Source of the DNA: Streptomyces sp. Root1304 | GTDB lineage: Bacteria; Actinomycetota; Actinomycetes; Streptomycetales; Streptomycetaceae | Assembly (NCBI RefSeq): GCF_001426405.1 | Contig: NZ_LMEP01000012.1 | Coordinates: forward strand, 1,068,707 to 1,132,706 | Direction of reading: 5' to 3' | Length of the DNA stretch: 64,000 nucleotides | Shown here: positions 14,545 to 23,243 of the stretch, piece by piece | Layout of the letters: every line of letters starts with the position of its first letter | Position numbering within the stretch: position 1 is the first letter of the stretch | Notes under the pieces: generated by a model | The model's database searches: none | What the model was told of the DNA's origin: nothing | What the model saw: the letters and a program-made list of their open reading frames with translations, nothing else | Position numbers and translations under genes: made by a program

Positions 14545-15933
14545 ATGTCCACGACCGCCACGACCGACACCGCCGCCACCGGCGACCCGTTCACCGTCCA
14601 CCCGCGCCGCTGGGCCGCCGCCGTCGTCATGATGACCGCCGCCCTGATGGACCTCGTGGACGTCACGATCGTCAACGTCGCCCTGCCCTCCCTCGGGCAG
14701 GGCCTCGGCGCCTCCGAGAGCGCCCTCCAGTGGACCGTCTCCGCCTACCTCCTCGGCTTCGCCGCCACCCTCGTCGTCGCCGGACGGCTCGGCGACCGGT
14801 ACGGCCGCAAGGCCCTCTTCCTCGCCGGCACCGCCGGCTTCGGCCTCGCGAGCCTCGCCTGCGGCCTCGCCCGGACCCCCGGCCAGCTGATCGCCGCCCG
14901 CGCCGTCCAGGGCGTGACCGCCGCCGTCCTCATGCCCCAGGTGCTCGGCTCCTTCCAGAGCCTCTTCCGGGGCGAGGAGCGCGGCAAGGTCTTCGGGATG
15001 TACGGCGCCGTCGCCGGCTTCGCCTCCGCGATCGGCCTGCTGCTCGGCGGCGTCCTCACCGACGCCGACCTCTTCGGGCTCGGCTGGCGCAGCGTCTTCC
15101 TCGTCAACGTGCCCGTCGCCGCCCTCACCCTGGCCGCCGCCTTCGTCCTCGTCCCCGCCACCCGCGAGCGCGCCGCCGACCGGCCCCCGCTGCTCGGCAG
15201 CCTCGTCCTCGCCGCCGGTCTCGTCGCCGTCGTCCTGCCGCTCGTCCAGGGCCGCGGCTGGGGCTGGCCGCTCTGGGGCTGGGCCCTGCTCGCCGCCGGA
15301 GTGCTCACCGTGACGGCGGTCGCGGTGCGCGGCTCCGTACTGCCCGGCCGGATCTTCGCCGTCCCCGCCTTCTCGTACGGCCTCGCCGTCCAGCTCCTCT
15401 TCGCCTTCGGCATGCAGGGCTTCTTCCTGGTCCTCGCGATCTGGCTGCAGGGCGGCCAGGGCTACAGCCCGACCCAGGCGGGCGTCCTGATGGCGGCCTT
15501 CTCCGCGGGCGGCTTCCTCACCGCGCCCGCCGCCGAACCGATCGCCGTCAGGCTCGGCCGGTACGTCCCCGCCTCCGGCGCACTGCTGATGGCCCTCGGC
15601 TACGGCTGGGTCTGGTACGCCATGGAGGCCGCCGCCCCCGTCCACACCGGCGCCTGGCCGCTGGTCCCCGGCCTCGCCGTCGCCGGCGCGGGCCTCGGAC
15701 TCCTCGTCGTCCCGCTCGTCGGCATCGTCCTCTCGGCAGCCCCGGCGGAACTCGCGGGCGGCGCGTCCGGAGTCTTCTCCACGGCCCAGCAGTTCGGCGG
15801 CGCCCTCGGCGCCGCGGCCATCGGCACCGCCTGGTTCGCGGACCTCTCGCTCGGTGCGGCCATGCCCTGGGTCCTCGCCGCCTACGCGGGCGCGGCCCTG
15901 CTGAGCCTGCGGCTCCCGGCGGGCGGCCGGTGA
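14545..15933 (+). CDS. MFS drug-efflux transporter, DHA2 (14-TMS) family
   Basis: A 462-residue membrane protein with 14 hydrophobic segments by eye. TM1 contains DLVDVTIVNVALPSL, followed by SAYLLGFAA in TM2 and the motif A loop GRLGDRYGRKALF. These mark a proton-driven multidrug exporter of the EmrB/QacA type in the cytoplasmic membrane. ATG 14545 is chosen for the AAAAGGAGGG site 5 nt upstream. A longer in-frame reading from 14476 would start inside the operators. It is divergent from and almost certainly controlled by the MarR regulator. Substrate unknown. Confidence 0.92.
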   Translation: MSTTATTDTAATGDPFTVHPRRWAAAVVMMTAALMDLVDVTIVNVALPSLGQGLGASESALQWTVSAYLLGFAATLVVAGRLGDRYGRKALFLAGTAGFGLASLACGLARTPGQLIAARAVQGVTAAVLMPQVLGSFQSLFRGEERGKVFGMYGAVAGFASAIGLLLGGVLTDADLFGLGWRSVFLVNVPVAALTLAAAFVLVPATRERAADRPPLLGSLVLAAGLVAVVLPLVQGRGWGWPLWGWALLAAGVLTVTAVAVRGSVLPGRIFAVPAFSYGLAVQLLFAFGMQGFFLVLAIWLQGGQGYSPTQAGVLMAAFSAGGFLTAPAAEPIAVRLGRYVPASGALLMALGYGWVWYAMEAAAPVHTGAWPLVPGLAVAGAGLGLLVVPLVGIVLSAAPAELAGGASGVFSTAQQFGGALGAAAIGTAWFADLSLGAAMPWVLAAYAGAALLSLRLPAGGR

Positions 15934-15991
15934 GGCCCACCCCGCGAACGGTGCGGACGGTGCGGCGCCGGGTTCCCCGCGAACCCCGGCT

Positions 15992-16108
15992 CCGCACACC
16001 GGATTCCGGCGGGCTCCGCGCCGCGCACCGGATTCCCGCGAACCCCCGCGCCGCGCACCCGATTCCCGCGGACCCCGCCCCGCACACCGGATCCCCACGT
16101 TCGCGGGG
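15992..16108. repeat. Four tandem 29-30 bp imperfect direct repeats
   Basis: Units begin at 15992, 16021, 16051 and 16080. Each starts CCGC(A/G)CACC(G/C)GAT and continues with a C-rich stretch ending in CCGCG/CGCC/GGGG. A partial similar segment (GGTTCCCCGCGAACCCCGG) precedes them. They lie between the MFS stop and the RNase gene, with no long reading frame of their own that I can support. Confidence 0.7.
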
Positions 16109-16181
16109 AAGCGGTTAACGTCCGGAGAATTGAAGGCCGTCGGGCTTCCCGGCCGGTTCTACGCGCGTCATCGTCGTAGCC

Positions 16182-16604
16182 ATGCGAATCCCCCCTCGAT
16201 TCACCCTCGCCGGCGGTGTCGCCACCGCCCTCCTGTCCTCCCTCCTCCTCGGCGCCCCCGCCACCGCCGCCCCGGCCCCCGCGCCCGCCGCCGTCACCAC
16301 CGTCACGGCGACCGCCTCCGTCGGGAGCATCTGCTACTCCGCCCTGCCCGGCCAGGCGTACGACACGCTCCGGCTGATCGACGCGGGCGGCCCCTTCCCG
16401 TACAGCCAGGACGGCTCCGTCTTCCAGAACCGGGAGGGCGTCCTGCCCTCCCACACGCTGGGCTACTACCACGAGTACACGGTCAAGACCCCGAACGTCA
16501 CCACCCGGGGCGCCCGCCGCATCGTCACCGGGAACGCGGCGGACGAGGACTACTACACCTCCGACCACTACGCGTCCTTCGACCTGATCGACCACGGCTG
16601 CTGA
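16182..16604 (+). CDS. Secreted guanyl-specific ribonuclease, RNase Sa family
   Basis: A 140-residue precursor. The signal peptide spans about 1-30 (TALLSSLLLGAPATAA). The mature part matches RNase Sa from memory: ALPGQAYDTLRLI, GPFPYSQDGSVFQNRE, GYYHEYTVKTP, RIVTG, DEDYYTSDHYASFDLID. Catalytic residues map to Glu98, Arg113 and His129. Arg109 also aligns with a conserved active-site arginine, and the Cys51-Cys140 pair gives the family's single disulfide. It cleaves RNA 3' of guanosine outside the cell. A candidate -10 (CATCGT) lies 7 nt before ATG and there is no clear ribosome site. No barstar-type inhibitor gene is adjacent. Confidence 0.93.
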   Translation: MRIPPRFTLAGGVATALLSSLLLGAPATAAPAPAPAAVTTVTATASVGSICYSALPGQAYDTLRLIDAGGPFPYSQDGSVFQNREGVLPSHTLGYYHEYTVKTPNVTTRGARRIVTGNAADEDYYTSDHYASFDLIDHGC

Positions 16605-16616
16605 CGCTCCCCGCGC

Positions 16617-18086
16617 TCAGGCGCGGCGCGGATGCATCCATTCCAGCCGGGTCCTGGCCCGGGGGTCGTGGACGTACTCCAGGGCGGCCAGCGCCGTCTC
16701 CCGCGCCGCGCCCTCCGGGTCGCCGTCCGCGAGCACCGCGGCCAGCGCGTCGACGGCGCGCGGGTCCTGACGGATCGCCAGTCCGCGCGCCGCCTCCGCC
16801 GCCGTCTCCGGATCGCTGTCGCCGAGCCGCTCCGCGAGCCCCTCCCGTACGAGCGGGGTGTCGTCGGGCAGTTCGGCGAGGGCGAGCGTCGCCCAGTCCC
16901 GTACCCGCGCGTCACCGTCCCGGCTCAGCGCGAGCAGCACCCCGAGCGCCTCCACGTGCCCGGCCGGCACGATCCCGGCGAGCGCCCCCGCGACCGCCCG
17001 CCGCACCACCGGATCGGGATGCGCGGCCGACGCGAGGAGTTCGGGCACCGCCGACGGCTCCGCGCACTCCCCGAGCGCCCACACCACCGACAGCGCCGGC
17101 TCCCGCGCGGTGCCCGTCGCCTCCGCCGCCACCCTCCGCAGCACCGGCACCGCGCTCGGCCCGAAGCCCGGCAGGGCGCCGAGGACCCGTGCGCCCAGCG
17201 CCCGGCGCAGCGGATCGCGGTACGCGCACCAGGCCGCCGCCGCCACGAAGGTCTCCTCGTCGGCCCGGCCCGCCAGTTCGGCCACCGCCGTCGTCCAGTC
17301 GTCCAGCTCCGGATCGCCGCAGCGCAGCGCCCGCGCGGCCAGCTCCTCGTGCGAGGTGTGCAGCCCGAGCGCGGTCTCCAGCAGGGTGGAGACCGCCGCG
17401 TGCCCGGTTCCCCGGTCGTCGCCGCGCCCCGGGGCGCCGTCCTCCCGCAGCAGTTCGACGACGACCGTCACCCCGCCGTCCTCCCGGACCCGGCGCACCA
17501 CCGCCTCGTACGTCTCCCCGCCCTCGTTCCCGGCGACGAGCCCGCGCCGCAGCTCGGCCGCGATGTCCGCGCCGATCCAGCGCCGTGCCTCCCGGAGCGC
17601 CGCCTCCCGCGCGTCCGCCCCGTGGTCGAGGAGCGCCCGCACACAGCCGGTGGAACCGCGCCGGGCGGCGGCCACGAGGGGGAGCAGCCCGTCGGGCCCG
17701 CGCCGGTCCGGGTCGGCCCCGTACTCCAGGAGCACCCTCGCCGTGTCGGCGTGCCCGAGGCGCAGCGCCCAGGCGAGCGCCGTGAAGCCGTAGGCCTCCT
17801 CCTGGTCCGCCGGCGCGCCCGCCGAGAGCAGGGCCCGCACCACTCCGGCGTGCCCGCCGCAGGCGGCCCCGCACAGCGGCAGGTCGCCGCCGTCCTCGCC
17901 GCTGCCCCGGCCCGGGTCCGCCCCGGCGGCCAGCAGCACCCGCACGATTCCGGCCTCGTCGCTGACGGCCGCCCGGTAGAGGGCGGTCTCGTCGTCCTCC
18001 CGGTCCTCGGGGTCGGCCCCGTCCCGCAGGGCGCGTACGGCCCCGTCCTCGTCCCCGTCCCGGATGGCGTCGAACAACGTGCTCAT
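16617..18086 (-). CDS. Ankyrin-repeat/HEAT-repeat protein
   Basis: A 489-residue two-part repeat protein. Residues about 5-170 are ankyrin repeats (DGDEDGAVRALRDGADP, SDEAGIVRVLLAAGADP, GHAGVVRALLSAGAP, GHADTARVLLEYGADPDRRG, GSTGCVRALLDHGAD). After a linker, residues about 290-480 are HEAT-like repeats (PVLRRVAAEATG, PELLASAAHPDPVVRRAVAGAL, RDGDARVRDWATLALAEL, DSDPETAAEAARGLAIR). No signal peptide or transmembrane segment is seen, so it is probably a cytoplasmic protein-interaction scaffold. ATG 18086 is supported by CAGGGT 6 nt upstream (leaderless pattern). Function unknown, and neighbours give no clue. Confidence 0.8.
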   Translation of the reverse strand: MSTLFDAIRDGDEDGAVRALRDGADPEDREDDETALYRAAVSDEAGIVRVLLAAGADPGRGSGEDGGDLPLCGAACGGHAGVVRALLSAGAPADQEEAYGFTALAWALRLGHADTARVLLEYGADPDRRGPDGLLPLVAAARRGSTGCVRALLDHGADAREAALREARRWIGADIAAELRRGLVAGNEGGETYEAVVRRVREDGGVTVVVELLREDGAPGRGDDRGTGHAAVSTLLETALGLHTSHEELAARALRCGDPELDDWTTAVAELAGRADEETFVAAAAWCAYRDPLRRALGARVLGALPGFGPSAVPVLRRVAAEATGTAREPALSVVWALGECAEPSAVPELLASAAHPDPVVRRAVAGALAGIVPAGHVEALGVLLALSRDGDARVRDWATLALAELPDDTPLVREGLAERLGDSDPETAAEAARGLAIRQDPRAVDALAAVLADGDPEGAARETALAALEYVHDPRARTRLEWMHPRRA

Positions 18087-18218
18087 GCCCCGACCCTGAC
18101 TCCCCGTCCGGTCCTGGCGCAAATCGATTGCCCCCGCCGGGCGCGCCGCCGGGTCGCGTCCAGGGCGTGCCGGAAAGTCCCGCCTGGCGCACGACGCCCG
18201 GCACGCACGCTCGCCGCG

Positions 18219-19103
18219 TCAGCCCGCGCACTCCAGGACCGTCCGGCACACCCCGCACCGGGCCCGCAGCGCCCGGCCCGCCGGGACGCGGAGGCGCCGG
18301 CGGCAGACCGGGCAGCGGAAGGAGACGCCCGTCGCGGGCGCTCCGCCCTCGAAGCGGTACGGGGCGCCCTCGCCCGCCCGGCCCCGGCGGCGCTCCCAGC
18401 CGTACCGGCGGCGCTCGGCCCAGCCCGCTCCGGCGAGCGGCGGCGGCGTCCGCTCCCGGCCGGCCTCCGCCCGGCCGCGTACCCAGGCCTCGTAGGCCAC
18501 GTCGCTGGTGAACCACGGCGAGGGGTCCTCGCCGAAGACCTCGGCCCGCTTGGCGAGGACGTAGCCGAACTCCTCCGGGGTCAGATAGCCCAGCTTCTGG
18601 CTCTCCACGCCGTCCTGCCGGAACGCGTCGAGCAGCAGCCAGCCCGCGCCCAGATAGGTGGTGACGACGTCGGTGAGGATCTCGTTCTCGGCGGTGCCGG
18701 GGAAGCCGAGGCCGAGCCGGTGCAGCAGGACATGGGTGATCTCGTGGGCGAGGGCCGCGCCGATGTCCCGGCGGCGGGTCCGGAAGCGGTCGTTCAGCTC
18801 CACGAAGTACTCGGGTCCCGCCGCGAGTTCGACGGCCGCCGCGTGTTCCATCGGCCGGAAGCTCACGATCATGCGCGCCTCGGGCAGCCGGAGGTGCCGG
18901 ACCAGGGTGCGGGCCACCCGCTGGGCGCCGAGGTGGAGGTCCTCGTCGTCGGCGAGGGCCACGTCGGCGGCGGGCACGCTCAGCGGATAGCGGTGGACGC
19001 CGTCGGGGGAGAGGCGCCGGTAGAGCGCGGTGAGCGAGTCCTCGACGGTGGCGCGGTGCGGGAAGCCGTGGGCGACACGCGTGCCCTCCTGGCGGTGCGG
19101 CAT
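18219..19103 (-). CDS. Putative zinc metallopeptidase with C-terminal zinc ribbon
   Basis: A 294-residue protein with the zinc-protease motif HEITH (in ALAHEITHVLLHRLGLGF) followed about 20 residues later by ENEILTD, which may provide the third ligand. The C-terminus carries CPVCRRRLRVPAG, then CGVC and a final C, a four-cysteine zinc ribbon related to the SprT-like arrangement of a metalloprotease plus a ribbon. No signal peptide is evident. The start is supported by AAGGGGGGAA before ATG. I do not recognise a characterised orthologue. An intracellular DNA-protein-repair-like role would be speculation. Confidence 0.7.
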   Translation of the reverse strand: MPHRQEGTRVAHGFPHRATVEDSLTALYRRLSPDGVHRYPLSVPAADVALADDEDLHLGAQRVARTLVRHLRLPEARMIVSFRPMEHAAAVELAAGPEYFVELNDRFRTRRRDIGAALAHEITHVLLHRLGLGFPGTAENEILTDVVTTYLGAGWLLLDAFRQDGVESQKLGYLTPEEFGYVLAKRAEVFGEDPSPWFTSDVAYEAWVRGRAEAGRERTPPPLAGAGWAERRRYGWERRRGRAGEGAPYRFEGGAPATGVSFRCPVCRRRLRVPAGRALRARCGVCRTVLECAG

Positions 19104-19264
19104 ACCGGTTCCCCCCTTCCGTCCACTGTACGGTCCCCTCTCCGGGCCTGGCCGAAAACGCTTCCTTGTGGGGGCAGTTGGCCGCTGTCCATAATCCGGA
19201 CATGTCTTGACGGGCGCATGTCATCGCCCGTGGAGGCCAACCCCCCATGAGAGAAGGCAGGCAC

Positions 19265-20047
19265 ATGAAGCAGCACCGCATGGTCCGCGCACTCCAGAAG
19301 CTGGCCGCCGCAGGCGCCGTCGTCCTGGCGGCCGTCAGCCTCCAGCCCACCACCGCGTCCGCCGCCCCCGCCCCCGTCGTCGGCGGCACCCGCGCCGCCC
19401 AGGGCGAGTTCCCCTGGATGGTCAGGCTCTCCATGGGCTGCGGCGGCTCGCTGATCAGCCCCCAGGTCGTGCTCACCGCCGCGCACTGCGTCAGCGGCTC
19501 CGGCAACAACACGAGCATCACCGCCACCGCCGGTGTCGTCGACCTGCAGAGCTCCAGCGCCATCAAGGTCAGGTCCACCAAGGTGCTCCAGGCCCCGGGC
19601 TACAACGGCAAGGGCAAGGACTGGGCGCTGATCAAGCTCGCCAGCCCGATCACCTCGCTGCCCAACCTGAAGATCGCCGACACCACCGCGTACAACAGCG
19701 GCACCTTCACGGTCGCCGGCTGGGGCGCCGCGACCGAGGGCGGCAGCCAGCAGCGCTACCTGCGCAAGGCGAACGTGCCGTTCGTCTCCGACGCCTCCTG
19801 CCAGTCCTCCTACGGCACGGACCTCGTGCCCGCCGAGGAGATCTGCGCCGGCTACAGCCAGGGCGGGGTCGACACCTGCCAGGGCGACTCCGGCGGCCCG
19901 ATGTTCCGCAAGGACAACGCCGGTGCCTGGGTCCAGGTCGGCATCGTGAGCTGGGGCGAGGGCTGTGCGCGGGCCGGCTACCCCGGCGTCTACACGGAGG
20001 TCTCGACCTTCGCCGCCGCGATCACCTCGGCCGCGGCCACGCTGTAG
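19265..20047 (+). CDS. sprT: Secreted trypsin (Streptomyces griseus trypsin type)
   Basis: A 260-residue preproenzyme. The signal peptide ends near ASA (residue 33), followed by a four-residue propeptide APAP and then the mature N-terminus VVGGTRAAQGEFPW. The triad is His74 (TAAHC), Asp119 (KDWALIKL) and Ser209 (GDSGGP). Asp203 at the base of the S1 pocket gives Lys/Arg specificity. Three Cys pairs match S. griseus trypsin, to which long stretches are nearly identical from memory. ATG 19265 is preferred over 19247 for the AGAAGGCAG site. A strong hairpin terminator follows at 20061-20095. The role is extracellular proteolysis for nutrition or development. Confidence 0.95.
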   Translation: MKQHRMVRALQKLAAAGAVVLAAVSLQPTTASAAPAPVVGGTRAAQGEFPWMVRLSMGCGGSLISPQVVLTAAHCVSGSGNNTSITATAGVVDLQSSSAIKVRSTKVLQAPGYNGKGKDWALIKLASPITSLPNLKIADTTAYNSGTFTVAGWGAATEGGSQQRYLRKANVPFVSDASCQSSYGTDLVPAEEICAGYSQGGVDTCQGDSGGPMFRKDNAGAWVQVGIVSWGEGCARAGYPGVYTEVSTFAAAITSAAATL

Positions 20048-20060
20048 CGGCCCCGTGAAC

Positions 20061-20095
20061 GGGTGCCCCGGAGCGGCCTCGGCTCCGGGGCACCC
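20061..20095. terminator. Bidirectional terminator between sprT and GH35 gene
   Basis: The 14-bp perfect arms GGGTGCCCCGGAGC and GCTCCGGGGCACCC flank a 7-nt loop. An outer GTGAAC/GTTCAC pair (20055-20060 with 20100-20105) can extend the stem. It serves both convergent genes. Confidence 0.85.
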
Positions 20096-20101
20096 CCACG
20101 T

Positions 20102-21853
20102 TCACACCGGGTCCAGCTCCACCGAGGACGGCGCTCCGCCCTCCAGCTCCAGGACCCACACCTCGTTCGCGCCCTCGCGCAGCACGGGCCCCGGTACGAA
20201 CAGCGCGTCCTGCGGGCCGGCCGTCGTCCAGTAGCGGCCCAGGCAGAAGCCGTTCACCCACACGAAGCCGCGGGTCCCGCCCGGCAGCCGCAGCACCGCG
20301 TCCCCGGCCCCGGTCACCTCCAGCGTCCCCCGGTGGAGACCCGGCCCGTACGCCTGCGCCGCCTCGAACGGCAGCTCGTCCACCGCCGCCGCCCCGAACG
20401 CATCGAGCCGCAGCCCCCGGGACCGGAACCCGTGCAGATACTGCCGCTCGTGCCGTACGCCCCCGGTGATCCCCTTCGGCTCCGCGAGCCGCGGCCCGTA
20501 GTTGACCCGGCCGAGCGACTCCACCCACAGGTCCACGACCGCAGGGCCCGCCACCGGCTCGGGAAGGACGGCGTCCACCTCGTCCAGCACCCCCGCCGGG
20601 AGCCCGTCGACGTACACCACCGCGCGGTCCCGCAGCCCCGTCACCCCCAGCGGGTACGGCTGCCGGGGACCCGGCACCGCCACCCGGTGGCGGACCAGAC
20701 CCCGGTCCACCCCCAGCTCCTCGAAGGTCGGCGGCACCGGCGTCACCGTCTCCTCCCCGCCGAGCGCACCGAGCACCGCGTCCAGCGGCACCCAGCCCTC
20801 CAGCGCCCCGGAGACCGGGGCCGCGAGCCGCGCCGGGGGCTCCGGCACCTCCGGCAGCGGCCCCTCCGCGTACGCCGCGAGCACCTCGCGGAAGGCCCAG
20901 AACTTCTCCGTCGGCCGCCCCGCCTCGTCGACCGGGGCGTCGTAGTCGTACGAGGTCACCGTCGCCCGCAACGGCCCGTCGTGCAGCTCACCGTCCCGGT
21001 TCGCGCCCGCCCAGCCGCCGAAGTTCGTCCCGCCGTGCGCCATGTACACATTGACCGAGGCCCCGCACTCCAGGATCTCCCGCAGCGCCGCCGCCGCGTC
21101 CGCCGCGTCCCGCACCGCGTGCTCCCGGCCCCAGTGGTCGAACCAGCCGCACCAGAACTCCATGCACATCAGCGGCCCCGAAGGCTGGTGGCGCCGCAGC
21201 GTCGCGAGGCCCTCCCGCGCCCCCGAGCCGAAGTTCGCCGTCGCGAGCACCCCCGGCACCGAACCACCCGTCAGCATGTGGTCCTCCGGACCGTCCGAGG
21301 TGAACAGCGGCACGCTCACCCCGCACTCCCGCAGCAGCTGCTCCAGCCACTCCAGATAGCCCCGGTCGCTGCCGTAACTCCCGTACTCGTTCTCCACCTG
21401 GACGAGGACCACCGGGCCGCCCCGGTCGATCTGCCGCTCCACCACCTGCGGAAGCAGCCGCCGGAACCAGGACTCCACCGGCGCCAGGAACTCCGGGTCG
21501 AAGGTCCGCACCCGCCGCCCGAGCGGTCCGGTCAGCCAGTGCGGCAGCCCGCCGTTCTCCCACTCGGCGCAGATGTACGGCCCCGGGCGCACGATCGCCC
21601 GCATCCCGGCCCGCCCCACCGCGTCCAGGAACCGGCCGAGCGCCTCCACGTCCGCGTACCGGCCCGGCTCCGGCTCGTGCAGATTCCAGGGGACGTACGT
21701 CTCCACGCAGTCGAGGCCCATCGCACGCAGCATCCCGAGCCGGTGCTCCCACTGCCCCTCGTGCACCCGGAAGTAGTGCAGCGCCCCCGAGAGCAGCCGC
21801 ACCGGCCGCCCGTCGAGCAGAAAGTCCTCGTCACCCACAGCGAACGTGCTCAT
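20102..21853 (-). CDS. Glycoside hydrolase family 35 beta-galactosidase
   Basis: A 583-residue GH35 enzyme. It shows SGALHYFRV near residues 22-30, GPYICAEWENGGLPHWL (91-107), the acid/base Glu156 in QVENEYGSYG and the nucleophile Glu232 in CMEFWCGWFDHWG, followed by HGGTNFGG. The C-terminal half holds the jelly-roll domains (VYVDGLPAG, GFVWVNGFCLGRYW). No signal peptide, so cytoplasmic hydrolysis of imported beta-galactosides is likely. GAGGCT stands 6 nt before the ATG (leaderless pattern). It is divergent from the AraC-type gene, its probable regulator. Confidence 0.92.
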   Translation of the reverse strand: MSTFAVGDEDFLLDGRPVRLLSGALHYFRVHEGQWEHRLGMLRAMGLDCVETYVPWNLHEPEPGRYADVEALGRFLDAVGRAGMRAIVRPGPYICAEWENGGLPHWLTGPLGRRVRTFDPEFLAPVESWFRRLLPQVVERQIDRGGPVVLVQVENEYGSYGSDRGYLEWLEQLLRECGVSVPLFTSDGPEDHMLTGGSVPGVLATANFGSGAREGLATLRRHQPSGPLMCMEFWCGWFDHWGREHAVRDAADAAAALREILECGASVNVYMAHGGTNFGGWAGANRDGELHDGPLRATVTSYDYDAPVDEAGRPTEKFWAFREVLAAYAEGPLPEVPEPPARLAAPVSGALEGWVPLDAVLGALGGEETVTPVPPTFEELGVDRGLVRHRVAVPGPRQPYPLGVTGLRDRAVVYVDGLPAGVLDEVDAVLPEPVAGPAVVDLWVESLGRVNYGPRLAEPKGITGGVRHERQYLHGFRSRGLRLDAFGAAAVDELPFEAAQAYGPGLHRGTLEVTGAGDAVLRLPGGTRGFVWVNGFCLGRYWTTAGPQDALFVPGPVLREGANEVWVLELEGGAPSSVELDPV

Positions 21854-22002
21854 GGCCTCAGCCTCACCCCCTGGCGGCGAACCGGTCCATGGACAAAGAT
21901 CGTCGCAGTTTGGACGTTCAGGGTCCGCCGACGCCGGCCCCGACGTCAGGGCCCGACGGGGCCCGCCCGACCACGTGCCGGCCCGGGGAGGGCAACCACC
22001 GC

Positions 22003-22890
22003 ATGTACCACACCTGGATGCGCTACTTCACGCCCAGCCCCGTCCACCACCGCCTCGGCCTCGTCTGCCTCGGCGTCGGCCTCCAGCACGGCACCCTGCC
22101 CACCGTCGGGCCCCGCACCCTCGACCACCACGTGGCCGTCGTCGTCTCCGCCGGCGGCGGCTGGTACCGGGGCGCCGACGGGCGCCGCACCGCCGTCACC
22201 GCCCCCGCCCTGCTCTGGCTCACCCCCGGCGTCCCCCACCACTACGGGGCCGACCCCGGCACCGGCTGGGACGAGGCCTTCGTCGACTTCTCAGGACCGG
22301 CCGCCACCACGTACACCGAACTCGGCTACATCGAGCCCGACCGGCCCGTCGTCCCCCTCTCCGACGCCGCGCCCGCCCGCGCCGCCATCGCACGGATCGC
22401 CCGCGCCGCCCGCCCCGGCAACCCCCTCCTGGAGGTCGAGACCGGCGCCGCCGTCCACGAACTCCTCGTCGCCCTGCGCCGCGCCCGCGCCGACACCAAC
22501 GCCGACGGCGACCCCGTCCTCGCCGCCCTCGCCCGCGACGCCTTCCAGCCGCTCTCCGTCGCGGAGCACGCCGCCCGGCACGGCATGACCGCCGCCGAAC
22601 TGCGCACCGCCGTCCGCCGGGCCGCCGGGTGCAGCCCCAAGGACTATCTGCTCACCGTCCGCCTCGGCCGCGCCAAGGAACTCCTCGCCGCCACCGAACT
22701 GCCCGTCGCCGCCGTCGCCCGCCGCGTCGGCTACGACGACCCCGCCTACTTCTCCCGGCTCTTCACCCGCCGGGTCGGCACCGCCCCCATCCGCTTCCGC
22801 GAGCAGCAGGGACGGTCCGTGCACGGGGGCTGGAGCAACCGCGTTCCGGATCCCGAACACCCGCCCACGATCCTCCCGCGATCCGTCTAA
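22003..22890 (+). CDS. AraC-family transcriptional regulator
   Basis: A 295-residue regulator with an N-terminal cupin sugar-sensing domain (LDHHVAVVVSAGGGWYRG, APALLWLTPGVPHHYG) and a C-terminal pair of helix-turn-helix motifs (SVAEHAARHGMTAAELRTAVRRAAG; LPVAAVARRVGYDDPAYFSRLFTRRVGTAPIRFR). ATG 22003 is preferred because GGGGAGGG precedes it by about 10 nt. An in-frame codon at 21889 would add 38 low-complexity residues. It is divergent from the GH35 gene, so probably a galactoside-responsive activator. It ends 11 nt before the chorismate mutase gene. Confidence 0.88.
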   Translation: MYHTWMRYFTPSPVHHRLGLVCLGVGLQHGTLPTVGPRTLDHHVAVVVSAGGGWYRGADGRRTAVTAPALLWLTPGVPHHYGADPGTGWDEAFVDFSGPAATTYTELGYIEPDRPVVPLSDAAPARAAIARIARAARPGNPLLEVETGAAVHELLVALRRARADTNADGDPVLAALARDAFQPLSVAEHAARHGMTAAELRTAVRRAAGCSPKDYLLTVRLGRAKELLAATELPVAAVARRVGYDDPAYFSRLFTRRVGTAPIRFREQQGRSVHGGWSNRVPDPEHPPTILPRSV

Positions 22891-22901
22891 GCTCGCAGAT
22901 C

Positions 22902-23243
22902 ATGAGCGACTCCAGCGCGAATGACCCCACCGTCACCGCAGACGCGATCGACCCGACCGTCACGGCGGAACTGACCCGTCTGCGCGAAAGCATCGACAAC
23001 ATCGACGCGGCGGTCGTGCACATGCTCGCCGAGCGCTTCAAGTGCACCCAGCAGGTCGGCGTCCTCAAGGCCCGCCACCAGCTGCCGCCCGCCGACCCCG
23101 CCCGCGAGGCCCGCCAGATCGCCCGGCTGCGGGAACTCGCCGGGAGCGCGAAACTGGACCCGGCCTTCGCGGAGAAGCTCCTCAACTTCATCATCGCCGA
23201 GGTCATCCGCCACCACGAGACGATTGCGGACGGAGCACGCTGA
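22902..23243 (+). CDS. Chorismate mutase, AroQ type
   Basis: A 113-residue all-helical chorismate mutase. ELTRLRESIDNIDAAVVHMLAERF forms helix 1, followed by VGVLKARHQLPPADPAREARQIARL and the C-terminal LLNFIIAEVIRHHETIA. Conserved Arg/Lys residues of the active site (RLRESID, LKARH) are in place. It converts chorismate to prephenate for Phe/Tyr synthesis. TAAGCT lies 8 nt before the ATG without a ribosome site, suggesting its own leaderless promoter. Its TGA shares a base with the ATG of the asparaginase gene, so the two are coupled. Confidence 0.92.
   Translation: MSDSSANDPTVTADAIDPTVTAELTRLRESIDNIDAAVVHMLAERFKCTQQVGVLKARHQLPPADPAREARQIARLRELAGSAKLDPAFAEKLLNFIIAEVIRHHETIADGAR

Noticed and set aside
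19247..19264. Upstream ATG as start of the trypsin gene
   Set aside because: It would add six residues before a normal signal peptide, and the AGAAGGCAG ribosome site lies after it, correctly spaced for ATG 19265.
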